From CAIKAP01 sp964574605 (GTDB lineage Bacteria > Verrucomicrobiota > Verrucomicrobiia > Palsa-1439): a stretch of DNA of 35,534 nucleotides. Below are positions 1 to 8,968 of this stretch, piece after piece (position 1 is the first letter of the stretch; every line of letters starts with the position of its first letter). The stretch lies in assembly GCA_964574605.1 (NCBI GenBank), contig CAZNOK010000020.1:1-35534 (forward strand). Direction: 5' to 3'. The notes below the pieces were generated by a model, which was not told where the DNA came from, did not search any database, and was given only the letters and a program-made list of their open reading frames with translations. The position numbers and the translations under genes were made by a program.

Positions 1-1
1 G

Positions 2-2146
2 TACATGGCAACGGTGACAGTCCTCGCAAATCCGTCAGAGGCCGGTACAGTGAGCGGCGCTGGGAGTTATCCAGTTGGATCCTACCAGCAAATTGTAGCC
101 AGTCCGAGCAACGGCTGGGTTTTCGCAGCTTGGAATGATGGCAACATAGATAACCCACGTACGATCACCGTACCAAGTGGTGGCATCACCTACACCGCGA
201 ACTTTGAGGTTGCAACGCGAATCATTGGGGTAAGCGGCGACTTAGCATTCGGCAGTGTTGATGTGGGAACCACAGCGCAGCGAACTTTGACCGTTGGGAA
301 TACAGGAAACTCGTTGCTGACCGTTACCAGTATCAGCTACCCGGCCGGGTTCAGTGGTGCGTGGAGCGGGAGTATCCCCCCCGGTGGAACGACCAACTTA
401 ACGGTGACTTTCGCACCAGTGGTGGTTACGAACTATACTGGCACGGTGACGGTTAATAGCGACGCTACCGGCGGTTCAAGCACCATCGATGCATCTGGAA
501 CAGGTCAGCCGGTACCTCCGTCAATATTGTTTACGCCAAGCACCATTACGACGGTCGTGAGAGCGGGTCAGAATGCTGCGAGTCAATCTTTCTTGATATG
601 GAACCCCGGTACTATTCTCTTGGATTACGCGGTCAGCAACACGGTTTCATGGCTGTCGGTTGCCCCGCTGAGTGGTACGAGCTCCGGAGCGACCAACATT
701 CATGCCGTGACGTACAATACAACTGGCTTATCGACGGGTGTGCATAACGCCGCGATTGTGATTACTTCTGCTGATGCCGTCAATTCGCCGCAGACCATAT
801 CCGTATCGCTGAGTGTTACTACTGGAAGCACGATAACAGATGGCTTGGTGGCGTGGTGGCGGATGCAGGATCATTCAGGCAGTATAATTCCTGACGCTTC
901 CGGCAGTGGGCACACGGCAACTATCTTCGGTTCACCTGTCTTTACCAACTCTGCCCAAATCAGTCACGGGATTGTACAGTTCAATGGCAGTAGTTACCTG
1001 CGAGTGGAAGATGCGAACGATCTAGACCTGACAAATGACTGGACAATTGCCGTGTGGGCCAAGGTGGGAGGATTCACGGGGGGATGGGAAGTGCTCGCCT
1101 CAAAACGCCGGGATGGGCATGATGAAGAAGGTGGATGGTCCTTTATACACGAGGAGCCGTGTTCTGCCACGCTGACTGTCCATGGCCCCCCTGCGACTAA
1201 AGCCATCCGAGCAGCGGCTGACACAAATATCTGGAATCATATTGCTGTAGCTTTTGTGGCGTCCAATTCCGAGGCGCGCATCTACGTGAACGGCAGTCTT
1301 TGCACAAATGTAGTCCTGCATTCACTGATCGCCAACGATCACCCCGTATTCCTAGGCGCAACGCTGGGAAGCGGCGGATCACCTTCAAAATATTCCTTGG
1401 GTGCGTTGGCAGATGTGCGTGTGTATGGAAGGGTATTAAGTGGTGCGGAAATCCAAGCACTCGTAAACGCTATTGATGAGGGCAACTCGCCGGTGATCAC
1501 GTCGAGCGGCCCCTTGACGCTTGGGACAGTGGGTGTGGCTTACAGCGTAGCACTGGAAGCAACAGGCGGAGTACCGCAGTACACATGGTCGGTAGTCTCA
1601 AACTGTCTGCCAACTGGTTTGACACTGATCGCGAATGGGCAAGTCATCGGTACACCCACAACGCCGACGACCGTCGAGTTCCGCGTGCGAGTGACCGGCG
1701 CAGACAGCCTGTACGCTGAGAAGGAATTTAGCCTTACCATCACATCTCCCTATGCAACATGGAAGGCAGGTCGTTTCACTTTAGGTGAACAGGTTGACCC
1801 ATCAATCAGTGGAGACACAGCCGATCCTGACCACGACGGCATTCCAAACTTGATGGAGTATGGGCTGAACTTGGATCCGAAAATGGCCGGCATCGCTGGT
1901 CTGCCGGCAGTCGTTGTGACGAACGGCTACCTGACGTTGACGTATCGCCAGAACAAGCAGGCGACTGACATCTCTTACTTGGTTGAAGCTTGTGGTGAGT
2001 TAATCAGCAATTCATGGAGCACCAACGGCCTCGCGATTCTCTCCACAGTTGATTGCGACACCTACTGGTCGGTAACAGTTCGTGATGCTGTGCCGATGAG
2101 CAGCGCCACGAATCGTTTCATGCGCCTCAAAGTTACCAAGCCGTAG
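2..2146 (+). CDS. Multidomain exported beta-sandwich/LamG protein, 5' end outside window
   Basis: The frame is open to the first base, so the true N-terminus is upstream; numbering here is from the ATG at 5. Visible modules in order are a divergent InlB-B-type repeat (about 1-68), a choice-of-anchor-D/ASPM-like beta-sandwich (about 70-167), a BACON-like domain (about 170-272, with WLSVAPLSGTSS), a LamG/concanavalin-like domain (about 279-490, with DGLVAWWRMQD and ALADVRVYGRVLSGAEIQ), a putative Ig domain (about 495-580) and a C-terminal module with DPDHDGIPNLMEYGLNLDP at about 607, ending in NRFMRLKVTKP. These modules are typical of very large secreted or surface proteins of Verrucomicrobiota. 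No catalytic module is seen in this part, so the activity, if any, lies upstream or the protein is a binding or adhesin protein. Base composition is more AT-rich than in the glycosidase genes downstream. Confidence 0.85.
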   Translation, partial: YMATVTVLANPSEAGTVSGAGSYPVGSYQQIVASPSNGWVFAAWNDGNIDNPRTITVPSGGITYTANFEVATRIIGVSGDLAFGSVDVGTTAQRTLTVGNTGNSLLTVTSISYPAGFSGAWSGSIPPGGTTNLTVTFAPVVVTNYTGTVTVNSDATGGSSTIDASGTGQPVPPSILFTPSTITTVVRAGQNAASQSFLIWNPGTILLDYAVSNTVSWLSVAPLSGTSSGATNIHAVTYNTTGLSTGVHNAAIVITSADAVNSPQTISVSLSVTTGSTITDGLVAWWRMQDHSGSIIPDASGSGHTATIFGSPVFTNSAQISHGIVQFNGSSYLRVEDANDLDLTNDWTIAVWAKVGGFTGGWEVLASKRRDGHDEEGGWSFIHEEPCSATLTVHGPPATKAIRAAADTNIWNHIAVAFVASNSEARIYVNGSLCTNVVLHSLIANDHPVFLGATLGSGGSPSKYSLGALADVRVYGRVLSGAEIQALVNAIDEGNSPVITSSGPLTLGTVGVAYSVALEATGGVPQYTWSVVSNCLPTGLTLIANGQVIGTPTTPTTVEFRVRVTGADSLYAEKEFSLTITSPYATWKAGRFTLGEQVDPSISGDTADPDHDGIPNLMEYGLNLDPKMAGIAGLPAVVVTNGYLTLTYRQNKQATDISYLVEACGELISNSWSTNGLAILSTVDCDTYWSVTVRDAVPMSSATNRFMRLKVTKP

Positions 2147-2167
2147 AACAAGGAATCGAGGATCGGA

Positions 2168-2228
2168 AGTCCAGAGTCCCGCGTCCTGAGTCTTCTGTCT
2201 TGGTGTCTTCGCGCCTTGGTGGTAGAAG
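2168..2228. repeat. Low-complexity AGTCC/GTCTT-rich intergenic tract
   Basis: The spacer between the first two genes is built from short variations of AGTCC, GAGTC and GTCTT followed by a CTTGGTGTCTTCGCGCCTTGG stretch. It resembles dispersed quasi-repeats that I associate with intergenic DNA of several environmental bacteria; that association is from memory. It is not a hairpin and I do not call it a terminator. Confidence 0.3.
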
Positions 2229-2238
2229 ACTAACCAGT

Positions 2239-5091
2239 ATGAAACGTCTAGCTATTTTTTGTGTTCTCTTTGCAGCCATTGCACTCGTTGTTTGTTCGGC
2301 ATGTGCTGCGGCGGGGCCGGAACCGGTAATCCTCACGCCGAAGCCCGGGCCTCAGCCACGCATCAACGGCGCGAAGGTCTTTGGTGTCCGGCCGGGGCGC
2401 CCGATTCTCTACACCATCGCCGCCACGGGACAACGTCCGATGAAGTTCTCCGCGACAGGATTGCCGGCCGGTGCGCGGCTCGATGGAAAGACAGGACGCA
2501 TCAGTGGTTCGGTCGCGAAACGCGGAACCTATCGTGTCATGTTACGCGCCGAGAATGCGCTCGGCCGGGCCGAGCGAGAGTTGCGGCTTGTGGTAGGCGA
2601 TGACATTTGCCTGACACCGTTGTTGGGCTGCAACACATGGGGCGGTTGGGGCGCGAAGGTTACGGATGCCAATTTGCGTGCGGCTGCGGAAGCGATGGTC
2701 CGGCTCGGCTTGATCAACCACGGCTGGCAATACATCAACATTGACGACGGCTGGCAGGGCAAACGCGGCGGCAAACACAACGCCATCCAGCCAAACGAGA
2801 AGTTTCCTGACATGCGTTCTCTCTGCGACTACATCCACAGCCTCGGCTTGAAAGCCGGTATCTATTCGACGCCGTGGGCCACAAGCTACGCCGGGTTTGT
2901 CGGTGGCTCCAGCGATGATCCCAAGGGCGCTTGGACAAAGCCGCAGCGACCCCGGGACGGCTGGCATTATGGCAAGCATTTCTTCGAGGCCAACGACGCG
3001 CGGCAGTGGGCGGAGTGGGGCTTCGATTACGCCAAGTATGATTGGGGCATTGACAGCGTCGAGGTCACGCGACGAATGGCCGATGCGCTGGCGGAATGCA
3101 AGCGCGATATCGTGCTCGAACTCTCCAACTCGATGCCGTTGAAGCTGGCTCCGGAATGTGTGGCGCTGGCGCAATTGAGCCGAACGACCGGCGACTTGGT
3201 GGATTTCTGGGAACGTTCGCAAATGGATGCCGGTTTGAGTAAATGGGCGGTTGGCATCCGTGAAGTGATGCTCCAACATGATGCGTTCGCCCCGTTCCAA
3301 CGGCCGGGGCACTGGAATCACGCATGCAATTTGCGCGTCGGCCTGCTCGGCGGCTGGCGCGACAAACCACTGATACCCTCGCGCCTGACCCCCGACGAAC
3401 AATATTCGCACATCAGTCTCTGGTGTCTGTGGAGTTCGCCGATGATTATTGGGACGCCAATCGAGCGGCTCGACGGGTTTACGTTGAGCCTGCTCACCAA
3501 CGACGAAGTGCTTGAAGTCAATCAAGACCCGCTGGGCAAGCAAGCAGTGCGCACTGAGATCGCCAACGGCGGCGAGATTCTTGTCAAAGACCTCGAAGAC
3601 GGCACAAAAGCTGTCGGCATCTTCAATCCCGGCTCCGCTACGGCGTCGCTTACCGTCCAATGGTCGAAGCTTGGCCTCCGTGGGCCGCAGCGCGTCCGCG
3701 ATCTGTGGCGGCAGAAAGACCTCGGAGTCTTTGCTGACCGGTTTGAAACGAAGGTGCCATCGCACGGTGTCGTTCTCGTCAAACTCACTTCAGCGATCGA
3801 ACTGTCGGCACTCCAAGCGCGCCCTTCGCCGGAATGGATTACACGCGGTGTGATGTACCAGGTTCAGCCGCGCGCGTTCACGACGGAGGGCACGCTCAAG
3901 GCGGCACAAGCGCGGTTGCCGAAGTTGGCCGAGTTGGGCGTGACGATCCTTTATCTCTGCCCGGTCTTCGTCTCGGATGACGATATGGACCAGGCGGGGT
4001 GGAGTCCGCGCCAAAAGAAATCAGGGATGAACAACCCGCGCAATCCTTACCGGATGAAGGATTACTACCATGTTGATCCCGAATACGGAACCGATGACGA
4101 CTTGAAGGCGTTTGTCCGGCAGGCGCACAAACTCAAGATGCGGGTCATGTTGGACATGGTGTATCTGCATTGCGGGCCGAAGGCGGTGTTTCTCGAACAG
4201 CATCCGGACTTTGTGCTGCGCGACAAGAACGGCAAGATGGTGCTCAAGCAGTGGAACTTTCCGGGCCTGAACCTCGCCAATCCAGAGTTGCGCGAGTATC
4301 TCTGGAAGAACATGGAGTGGTGGGTGCGCGACTTTGACGTGGACGGGTTCCGTTGCGATGTTGCCGACGGCATCCCGCTGGATTTTTGGGAGACGGCGCG
4401 GGAACGACTCAAAAAGATCCGCCCCGATGTCGGGATGTTGGCCGAGGGCACGCGGAAAACAGACCAACTGAAAGCGTTCGACTTGGATTACGGCTGGGCA
4501 CCGTGTTTCAAGACGTGGGATAACGCCGCAGCCATCCGGAAACAATGGGAGAAGATGCGCGCCGAACGTCCGCGCGGTGGCGCCAAGTTCATCCGGTTCT
4601 TTGATAACCACGACATCGCCAACGACGACTATGAGAACCGCGTGGAAAAACGCTGGGGCGCGGCCAAGGTAAACGTGGTGCTGACCGTGCTGTTCACGCT
4701 CGACGGGGTGCCATTCCTCTACAACGGCCAAGAAGTCGCCGACACCGCTCGTCACAGCATTTACGCGCGGCTGCCGATAAACTGGGCGAACGGCGAGACC
4801 GCCGCGGGTAAAGCGCGTTTCGCTTTCTGCCAGAAATTGTGTGCGATGCGACGCTCCGAGCCGGCGCTGACGCAAGGCGAGGTCGTTTGGTTGGACACGG
4901 ACCAACCGGACGCTGTCATAGCGTTTCGTCGCAATGAGATTCTCACAGTGGTCAACCTGTCAGCTCGTAAACTCAAAGTGAAAGTCGAATTGCCGGCGAA
5001 ATGCAGCCCGTTGTTGTTGGACGGCGCCAAGGTCAATGCAGCGTCACTTGACCTTGATGCGTTCGGTTATTTCGTTGGCAAAACACATTGA
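2239..5091 (+). CDS. GH27 alpha-galactosidase fused to a GH13 alpha-amylase-family enzyme
   Basis: A 950-residue exported protein carrying two retaining glycosidases. The start is the ATG at 2239, which gives a clean signal peptide; an upstream in-frame ATG at 2200 would put 13 polar residues before it. After a short Ig-like domain (about 30-125) comes GH27 (about 128-520): GCNTWGGWG, NIDDGWQ (D169, D170), nucleophile D268 in KYDWG, and acid/base D319 in RTTGD. The usual GH27 WNDPDM segment is replaced by WNHACN (359-364). From about 530 a full GH13 barrel follows: region I DMVYLH (D639, H644), nucleophile D707 in GFRCD, acid/base E736 in LAEG, stabiliser D792 in FDNHD, then a beta-sandwich domain to the end. 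Both active sites look intact. GH27 members usually release alpha-D-galactose; GH13 acts on alpha-glucosides. The exact substrates, and whether the halves act on one glycan, are inference. Confidence 0.9.
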   Translation: MKRLAIFCVLFAAIALVVCSACAAAGPEPVILTPKPGPQPRINGAKVFGVRPGRPILYTIAATGQRPMKFSATGLPAGARLDGKTGRISGSVAKRGTYRVMLRAENALGRAERELRLVVGDDICLTPLLGCNTWGGWGAKVTDANLRAAAEAMVRLGLINHGWQYINIDDGWQGKRGGKHNAIQPNEKFPDMRSLCDYIHSLGLKAGIYSTPWATSYAGFVGGSSDDPKGAWTKPQRPRDGWHYGKHFFEANDARQWAEWGFDYAKYDWGIDSVEVTRRMADALAECKRDIVLELSNSMPLKLAPECVALAQLSRTTGDLVDFWERSQMDAGLSKWAVGIREVMLQHDAFAPFQRPGHWNHACNLRVGLLGGWRDKPLIPSRLTPDEQYSHISLWCLWSSPMIIGTPIERLDGFTLSLLTNDEVLEVNQDPLGKQAVRTEIANGGEILVKDLEDGTKAVGIFNPGSATASLTVQWSKLGLRGPQRVRDLWRQKDLGVFADRFETKVPSHGVVLVKLTSAIELSALQARPSPEWITRGVMYQVQPRAFTTEGTLKAAQARLPKLAELGVTILYLCPVFVSDDDMDQAGWSPRQKKSGMNNPRNPYRMKDYYHVDPEYGTDDDLKAFVRQAHKLKMRVMLDMVYLHCGPKAVFLEQHPDFVLRDKNGKMVLKQWNFPGLNLANPELREYLWKNMEWWVRDFDVDGFRCDVADGIPLDFWETARERLKKIRPDVGMLAEGTRKTDQLKAFDLDYGWAPCFKTWDNAAAIRKQWEKMRAERPRGGAKFIRFFDNHDIANDDYENRVEKRWGAAKVNVVLTVLFTLDGVPFLYNGQEVADTARHSIYARLPINWANGETAAGKARFAFCQKLCAMRRSEPALTQGEVVWLDTDQPDAVIAFRRNEILTVVNLSARKLKVKVELPAKCSPLLLDGAKVNAASLDLDAFGYFVGKTH

Positions 5092-5459
5092 TCAATCTTC
5101 GGTTTGGTAGCGGTACAATTTGAATTTCTGACACTCGCCACACAGATTCGCGCGGTTTATCACTGATGAAATTGCCGCGAGAGAACGCATAGGTCGCAGA
5201 AAAAAACCATGTCATTTCGAGCTTGCGATAGAACCAAGTCAGACGAGATGCCGCTGTCGTATGCGGCAATCTCCAGCCTTATGGCGGCGCTGTTTTTCTT
5301 TGTGGTTTTTACGCTCGTCAGTGGCTATAACAGGGCCGTTGAACGAAGCACAAACAACGAATGAGGAACTGAACTGAAAAGTATCGGGCAACACGCGCTC
5401 CCCCGCATCATCCCCAGCCACCGAGCGGAGCGAGGTTACCCTTGACTTCGAGGTAGCTT
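5092..5459. other. Intergenic region, 368 bp
   Basis: Between the GH27-GH13 gene and the next large gene. It contains a possible 51-residue membrane ORF (listed separately), no convincing hairpin terminator and no promoter I can place with confidence. GAGG about 8 nt before the ATG at 5460 could be the ribosome-binding site of the downstream gene. Confidence 0.5.
5209..5364 (+). CDS. Possible 51-residue single-pass membrane protein
   Basis: An ATG-to-TGA frame of 51 codons plus stop. It has a charged N-terminal third (about residues 1-13), one strongly hydrophobic stretch (about 19-39, with AALFFFVVFTL) and a polar tail ending STNNE, so it could be a single-pass membrane peptide. There is only a weak ribosome-binding-site match before it. 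I recognise no family; it may equally be a chance frame in an intergenic region or a remnant. Confidence 0.2.
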   Translation: MSFRACDRTKSDEMPLSYAAISSLMAALFFFVVFTLVSGYNRAVERSTNNE

Positions 5460-8400
5460 ATGCATTGGTGGAAAAGAGTGATTCTACTCATTATCGTCTC
5501 GCTCGGTATCTTCGTGGTTTCTCCATGTGTGAATGCCGCCACCGCCAGTCTAAGCATCCAAACTACTTATTTGGGGTCAACACCTTCGATTATTGGTGTC
5601 AACTGTAGTAGTTTTTGGCCCGGGAGCAATACGCGCGATTGGTGGCGCTATACGGGTGTAAACGGCGCACGTGTTGCGTGGTATATTGGATCAATTGTAC
5701 CTTTATCCATGGTTAGCAACCAGCCCGCATTGTTCGGCATTACTAATCAAGCGTCATTTCTTGCCGCTCGCGCAGCAATCCGTACCAATCAGTTCGATCC
5801 AAACTACATCAACTGGAACACCCTCACCAACAACTTCAACACCGTTAATAGGAGCCCGTCGGGAAATATATTAGTCGCTCCCGCATTGACCGAGCTGCGT
5901 GACATTGGAGTCCAGATAATGGCCGATACCCAGACCACCATTGCCAATTCGACCAACTGGGCCGTGCTGTGGAAGTACTGGGTCCGCTACTACATGCAAG
6001 CGTTCTACTTAGGGCGTGATTTTGATGTTCAACGCTACCAAATGGAGAATGAGCCGGATCTGACTGACACGAACATGAGCCTGTATTTAGTGCGCCTGCA
6101 ACTTTCTTCCGACGCGATTTCCTGCGCGTTGTCTGACGTTAACTCGCTTTACGGCAAGACGCTGATACCCATGCTGCATGCACCAGTGGTCGCCAACCCG
6201 ATATCGTCTTGGCCAACGTGGGGGGAACTGGTGGTGACCAACCGCCATAATAATTTCCTCGGTCAGACCGACACAAACTATTGGCTGTTTCAATCCTTCG
6301 ATTATCACTTGTATAGTGTCACGCCATCAAGATTCGGCGAGTACCTGACCAACACCTGTGCCCACATTCAAGCCGCGATGACTCCTGAATCGCCATTTCC
6401 CGTGGCAGTTTCCGAATTCAATAATCACAGTAGCGCTAATTTCAACGCCACCACCAACACGCTCGATACGCCGCCCGAGTACGCCAGATTCGGCGCGGCC
6501 GCTGTCTACCTGACGGTGAACAACGCCAGCGAGATCTACTGCTTCAATTTCGGCCGGGGGAAACAGGGTCTGTGTTATGTGGACACCAATAACGCACCCT
6601 ACAATGTCGGCGGCATTACCAAGGCGGGAGAGGCTTTTCGTTTATTCAACAAGGCGTTCGCTTCCGGACGGAGCTTGTTGAATGTAACCACGAATGCGGC
6701 GGCGACCAATCTTGTTGCGGCAGCGAGCTATAATCCGGTTACAGACCGCTATTATCTTTATTCGGCCAATATTTCCAACACTGCGGTTTCTTTGAATCTC
6801 GATCTGAGCGCCTTGGACCTTCCCGCTGGAAACCGCGTGCTCTTGGAAGAAGTCAGTGAAACGAAGTATGGATCAGGGCTGCTCTGGACCAATTTGCCGG
6901 CAAATTCCGTTATCCCCGCAACGCAGAATGCCTACACCGTCTGGCTGCTGACGGCGCCCAGACGACCGCAACAGACCGAGGAAATAATCACCGCTTCGGA
7001 CAGTGCCGAAGTATGTGACGGTGCAAACAGTGGAATTAACTACGGCCTTGCTCCCACTATGATTGTGCGCAATGATCCGACCAATGCTTCCAATCGCAGC
7101 GTGGCGTTGATGAAATTCCACCTGCCGGTGACGAATCTGAACAGCATCGAGTTTTCCTTGCTGTCGCTCCAAGCCGCTTGCGCTTCTAGCAATTGTGTGG
7201 CGCAGGCGCATGTGTATTTTCTGAGCAACACAAATTGGTCACAATCAGATGTGACGTGGAGCAACGCGCCAAATCTCGCGCAAAACTCCCCACCTGGCTC
7301 GAACATCGTCAACGACGTCATTCAAGGCGTTGGCAGCAACGCCAACATCATTGGGCAACTCGTCGTCTCCACCACAAACTCATCCGAGAAATTGATAGAC
7401 CTGACCGATTTTCTGCGTAACCAGACCAACACGGACTTTTCCATCTTAATCGTCCAGGATCCGCGCACTAACGGTGATGTTCAAGCCGACGGTATACAAA
7501 TCGCAACCGCAGCAGGCGGCGCGGAACCTTGCCTGCGCCTCGTGCTTGCCAGTGTAACCGCCACCAATAGCGTGCTGCTTTGGGATCCAAATCAGGCTCC
7601 CGGCGGACAGGATGGATCGGGCGTGTGGAACAAGACTGCCGTGACTTGGTGGAACGGGTATCTTACCGCATGGCATGACGGACAAACCGCCGCTTTTGGA
7701 GTCAGCGCTTCGTCCAACTGCGTTGTCACTCTTGCCACCAACATGTCGCCCTCCGGCATCATTTTCTACCCTACCGGTGGCGGTGCTTATACGCTGGCAG
7801 GCGGCGGTGCAATCAACCTGACCAGTGCGGTAACCATAACGGCCAACAACAATGCGACAATCAGCGCCTCGATTCAAGGAAGCGGCTCGCTGACCCTGAC
7901 CGGCACAGGCACACTGACGCTCACCGCCACCAACACGTACACTGGTACGACCACGATCAGCAACGGTACGTTGCTGGTGAATGGCAGTCTCAACAATAGT
8001 AGCGTTGCCGTTACCGCATCCGGCGCGTTGGGTGGCAGCGGTACGATCAAGGAACCCGTTACTGTCAATGGTATCCTCATATCTGGTAGCCCAGTCGGAC
8101 CATTGACCATTAATAACAACCTCATCCTCACCAGCACTGCGGTGCTTGCTTACAGTTTAGGCTCCAACAGCAGCAGCGTCGCTGTCATCAGCAACCTGAC
8201 TGTTGCTGGCACCCTTAACATCACCGACGGTGGCGGCTTCGGCATGGGCAACTACACGCTCTTCACCTACAGCGGCACGCTGACGAACAACGGAATTACC
8301 GTCGGTACTGTTCCCTACGTTTACTACGCCTACGCCATCGACAGCAACTCTGTCGGTCAAGTCCAGTTGAATGTGAGCGCCAAGTATTCTCTCGGCGACG

Positions 8401-8792
8401 GCATCCCCGATTGGTGGCGGGCTAGGTATTTTGGCGGTGACGGCTCGACAACCGATAGTTTCTCCTGTGCGACCGCCGACGTTGACGGCACCGGCATGTC
8501 GAATTTGCAGAAATTCCTTGCCGGTCTTGATCCCACCAATTCCGCCAGCGTCTTCAAGATCACCCAGCCGGAGAAGCTTCCAGATGGAAGTGGGTTTAAA
8601 GTCACTTGGTCATCGGTTCCGGGCAAGACCTACAAGGTTCTCTACAGCGATTCGCCTGGCGGTCCGTGGCAAGAGGACTTGCCGGACTCACAGATTACAG
8701 CAGGCACAGGCGAAACCAGTCTCTTCTACACCGACGGCACTGTTGGTGCCTCCACCAAACGCTTCTACAAGATCAAGCTTGTCACACCGTAG
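5460..8792 (+). CDS. Clan GH-A-like glycosidase with CBM96, PATR and C-terminal sorting-like module
   Basis: A 1110-residue exported protein with a signal peptide ending near VNA-A (about residue 27). Residues about 30-500 look like a (beta/alpha)8 glycosidase with its C-terminal beta domain: candidate acid/base E198 in MENEPD (the NEP signature of clan GH-A) and candidate nucleophile E319 in VAVSEFNN. Residues about 510-695 resemble the DNRLRE/CBM96 carbohydrate-binding fold (SDSAEVCDG...NYGLAPTM...SDVTWSNAP). About 700-975 is an autotransporter-associated beta-strand (PATR) region with the hallmark TYTGTTTISNGTLLVNG. The C-terminal ~130 residues carry DGIPDWWRARYFGG and LAGLDPTNSASVF, a module common at the ends of large verrucomicrobial secreted proteins. 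I cannot name the GH family with certainty; GH79-, GH39- and GH86-like are the alternatives. GAGG lies about 8 nt before the ATG. Confidence 0.75.
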   Translation: MHWWKRVILLIIVSLGIFVVSPCVNAATASLSIQTTYLGSTPSIIGVNCSSFWPGSNTRDWWRYTGVNGARVAWYIGSIVPLSMVSNQPALFGITNQASFLAARAAIRTNQFDPNYINWNTLTNNFNTVNRSPSGNILVAPALTELRDIGVQIMADTQTTIANSTNWAVLWKYWVRYYMQAFYLGRDFDVQRYQMENEPDLTDTNMSLYLVRLQLSSDAISCALSDVNSLYGKTLIPMLHAPVVANPISSWPTWGELVVTNRHNNFLGQTDTNYWLFQSFDYHLYSVTPSRFGEYLTNTCAHIQAAMTPESPFPVAVSEFNNHSSANFNATTNTLDTPPEYARFGAAAVYLTVNNASEIYCFNFGRGKQGLCYVDTNNAPYNVGGITKAGEAFRLFNKAFASGRSLLNVTTNAAATNLVAAASYNPVTDRYYLYSANISNTAVSLNLDLSALDLPAGNRVLLEEVSETKYGSGLLWTNLPANSVIPATQNAYTVWLLTAPRRPQQTEEIITASDSAEVCDGANSGINYGLAPTMIVRNDPTNASNRSVALMKFHLPVTNLNSIEFSLLSLQAACASSNCVAQAHVYFLSNTNWSQSDVTWSNAPNLAQNSPPGSNIVNDVIQGVGSNANIIGQLVVSTTNSSEKLIDLTDFLRNQTNTDFSILIVQDPRTNGDVQADGIQIATAAGGAEPCLRLVLASVTATNSVLLWDPNQAPGGQDGSGVWNKTAVTWWNGYLTAWHDGQTAAFGVSASSNCVVTLATNMSPSGIIFYPTGGGAYTLAGGGAINLTSAVTITANNNATISASIQGSGSLTLTGTGTLTLTATNTYTGTTTISNGTLLVNGSLNNSSVAVTASGALGGSGTIKEPVTVNGILISGSPVGPLTINNNLILTSTAVLAYSLGSNSSSVAVISNLTVAGTLNITDGGGFGMGNYTLFTYSGTLTNNGITVGTVPYVYYAYAIDSNSVGQVQLNVSAKYSLGDGIPDWWRARYFGGDGSTTDSFSCATADVDGTGMSNLQKFLAGLDPTNSASVFKITQPEKLPDGSGFKVTWSSVPGKTYKVLYSDSPGGPWQEDLPDSQITAGTGETSLFYTDGTVGASTKRFYKIKLVTP

Positions 8793-8840
8793 CCGGAACA
8801 AAACCGGAACACAACATTGGCAACCATGAAAGCTCGCAGG

Positions 8841-8870
8841 TTTCCGTGTATTCAGTGTTTTCCGTGGTTG
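8841..8870. repeat. TTCCGTG...TTCCGTGG quasi-repeat in intergenic spacer
   Basis: A 30-nt tract made of degenerate copies of TTCCGTGTATTCAGTG. It lies in the 176-bp spacer before the Tat-exported oxidoreductase gene. Similar TTCCGTGTATTC-type tracts occur, as I recall, in intergenic DNA of unrelated environmental bacteria. The function is unknown. Confidence 0.3.
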
Positions 8871-8956
8871 CGCTCGCCGAATGCACCCGCGCAAGCTGTG
8901 CCGCTATCAAAAGTTTCCCATTCCCGATTCTTTCTGTTAGTATTCGCGCACCCTTA

Positions 8957-8962
8957 AAGGAG
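8957..8962 (+). promoter_or_regulatory. Ribosome-binding site (AAGGAG) fixing the start at 8969
   Basis: AAGGAG stands 6 nt before the ATG at 8969. It decides this start against an in-frame ATG at 8606 that would add 121 residues overlapping the previous gene. The shorter protein begins with a Tat signal, as expected. Confidence 0.8.
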
Positions 8963-8968
8963 ACAACC

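Noticed and set aside
2542..3765. 407-codon - strand frame opposite the GH27 module
   Set aside because: Shadow of the GH27-GH13 gene, which has intact catalytic motifs on the + strand.
5092..5459. tRNA or riboswitch in the 368-bp gap
   Set aside because: No cloverleaf, CCA end or recognisable aptamer pattern was found by eye.
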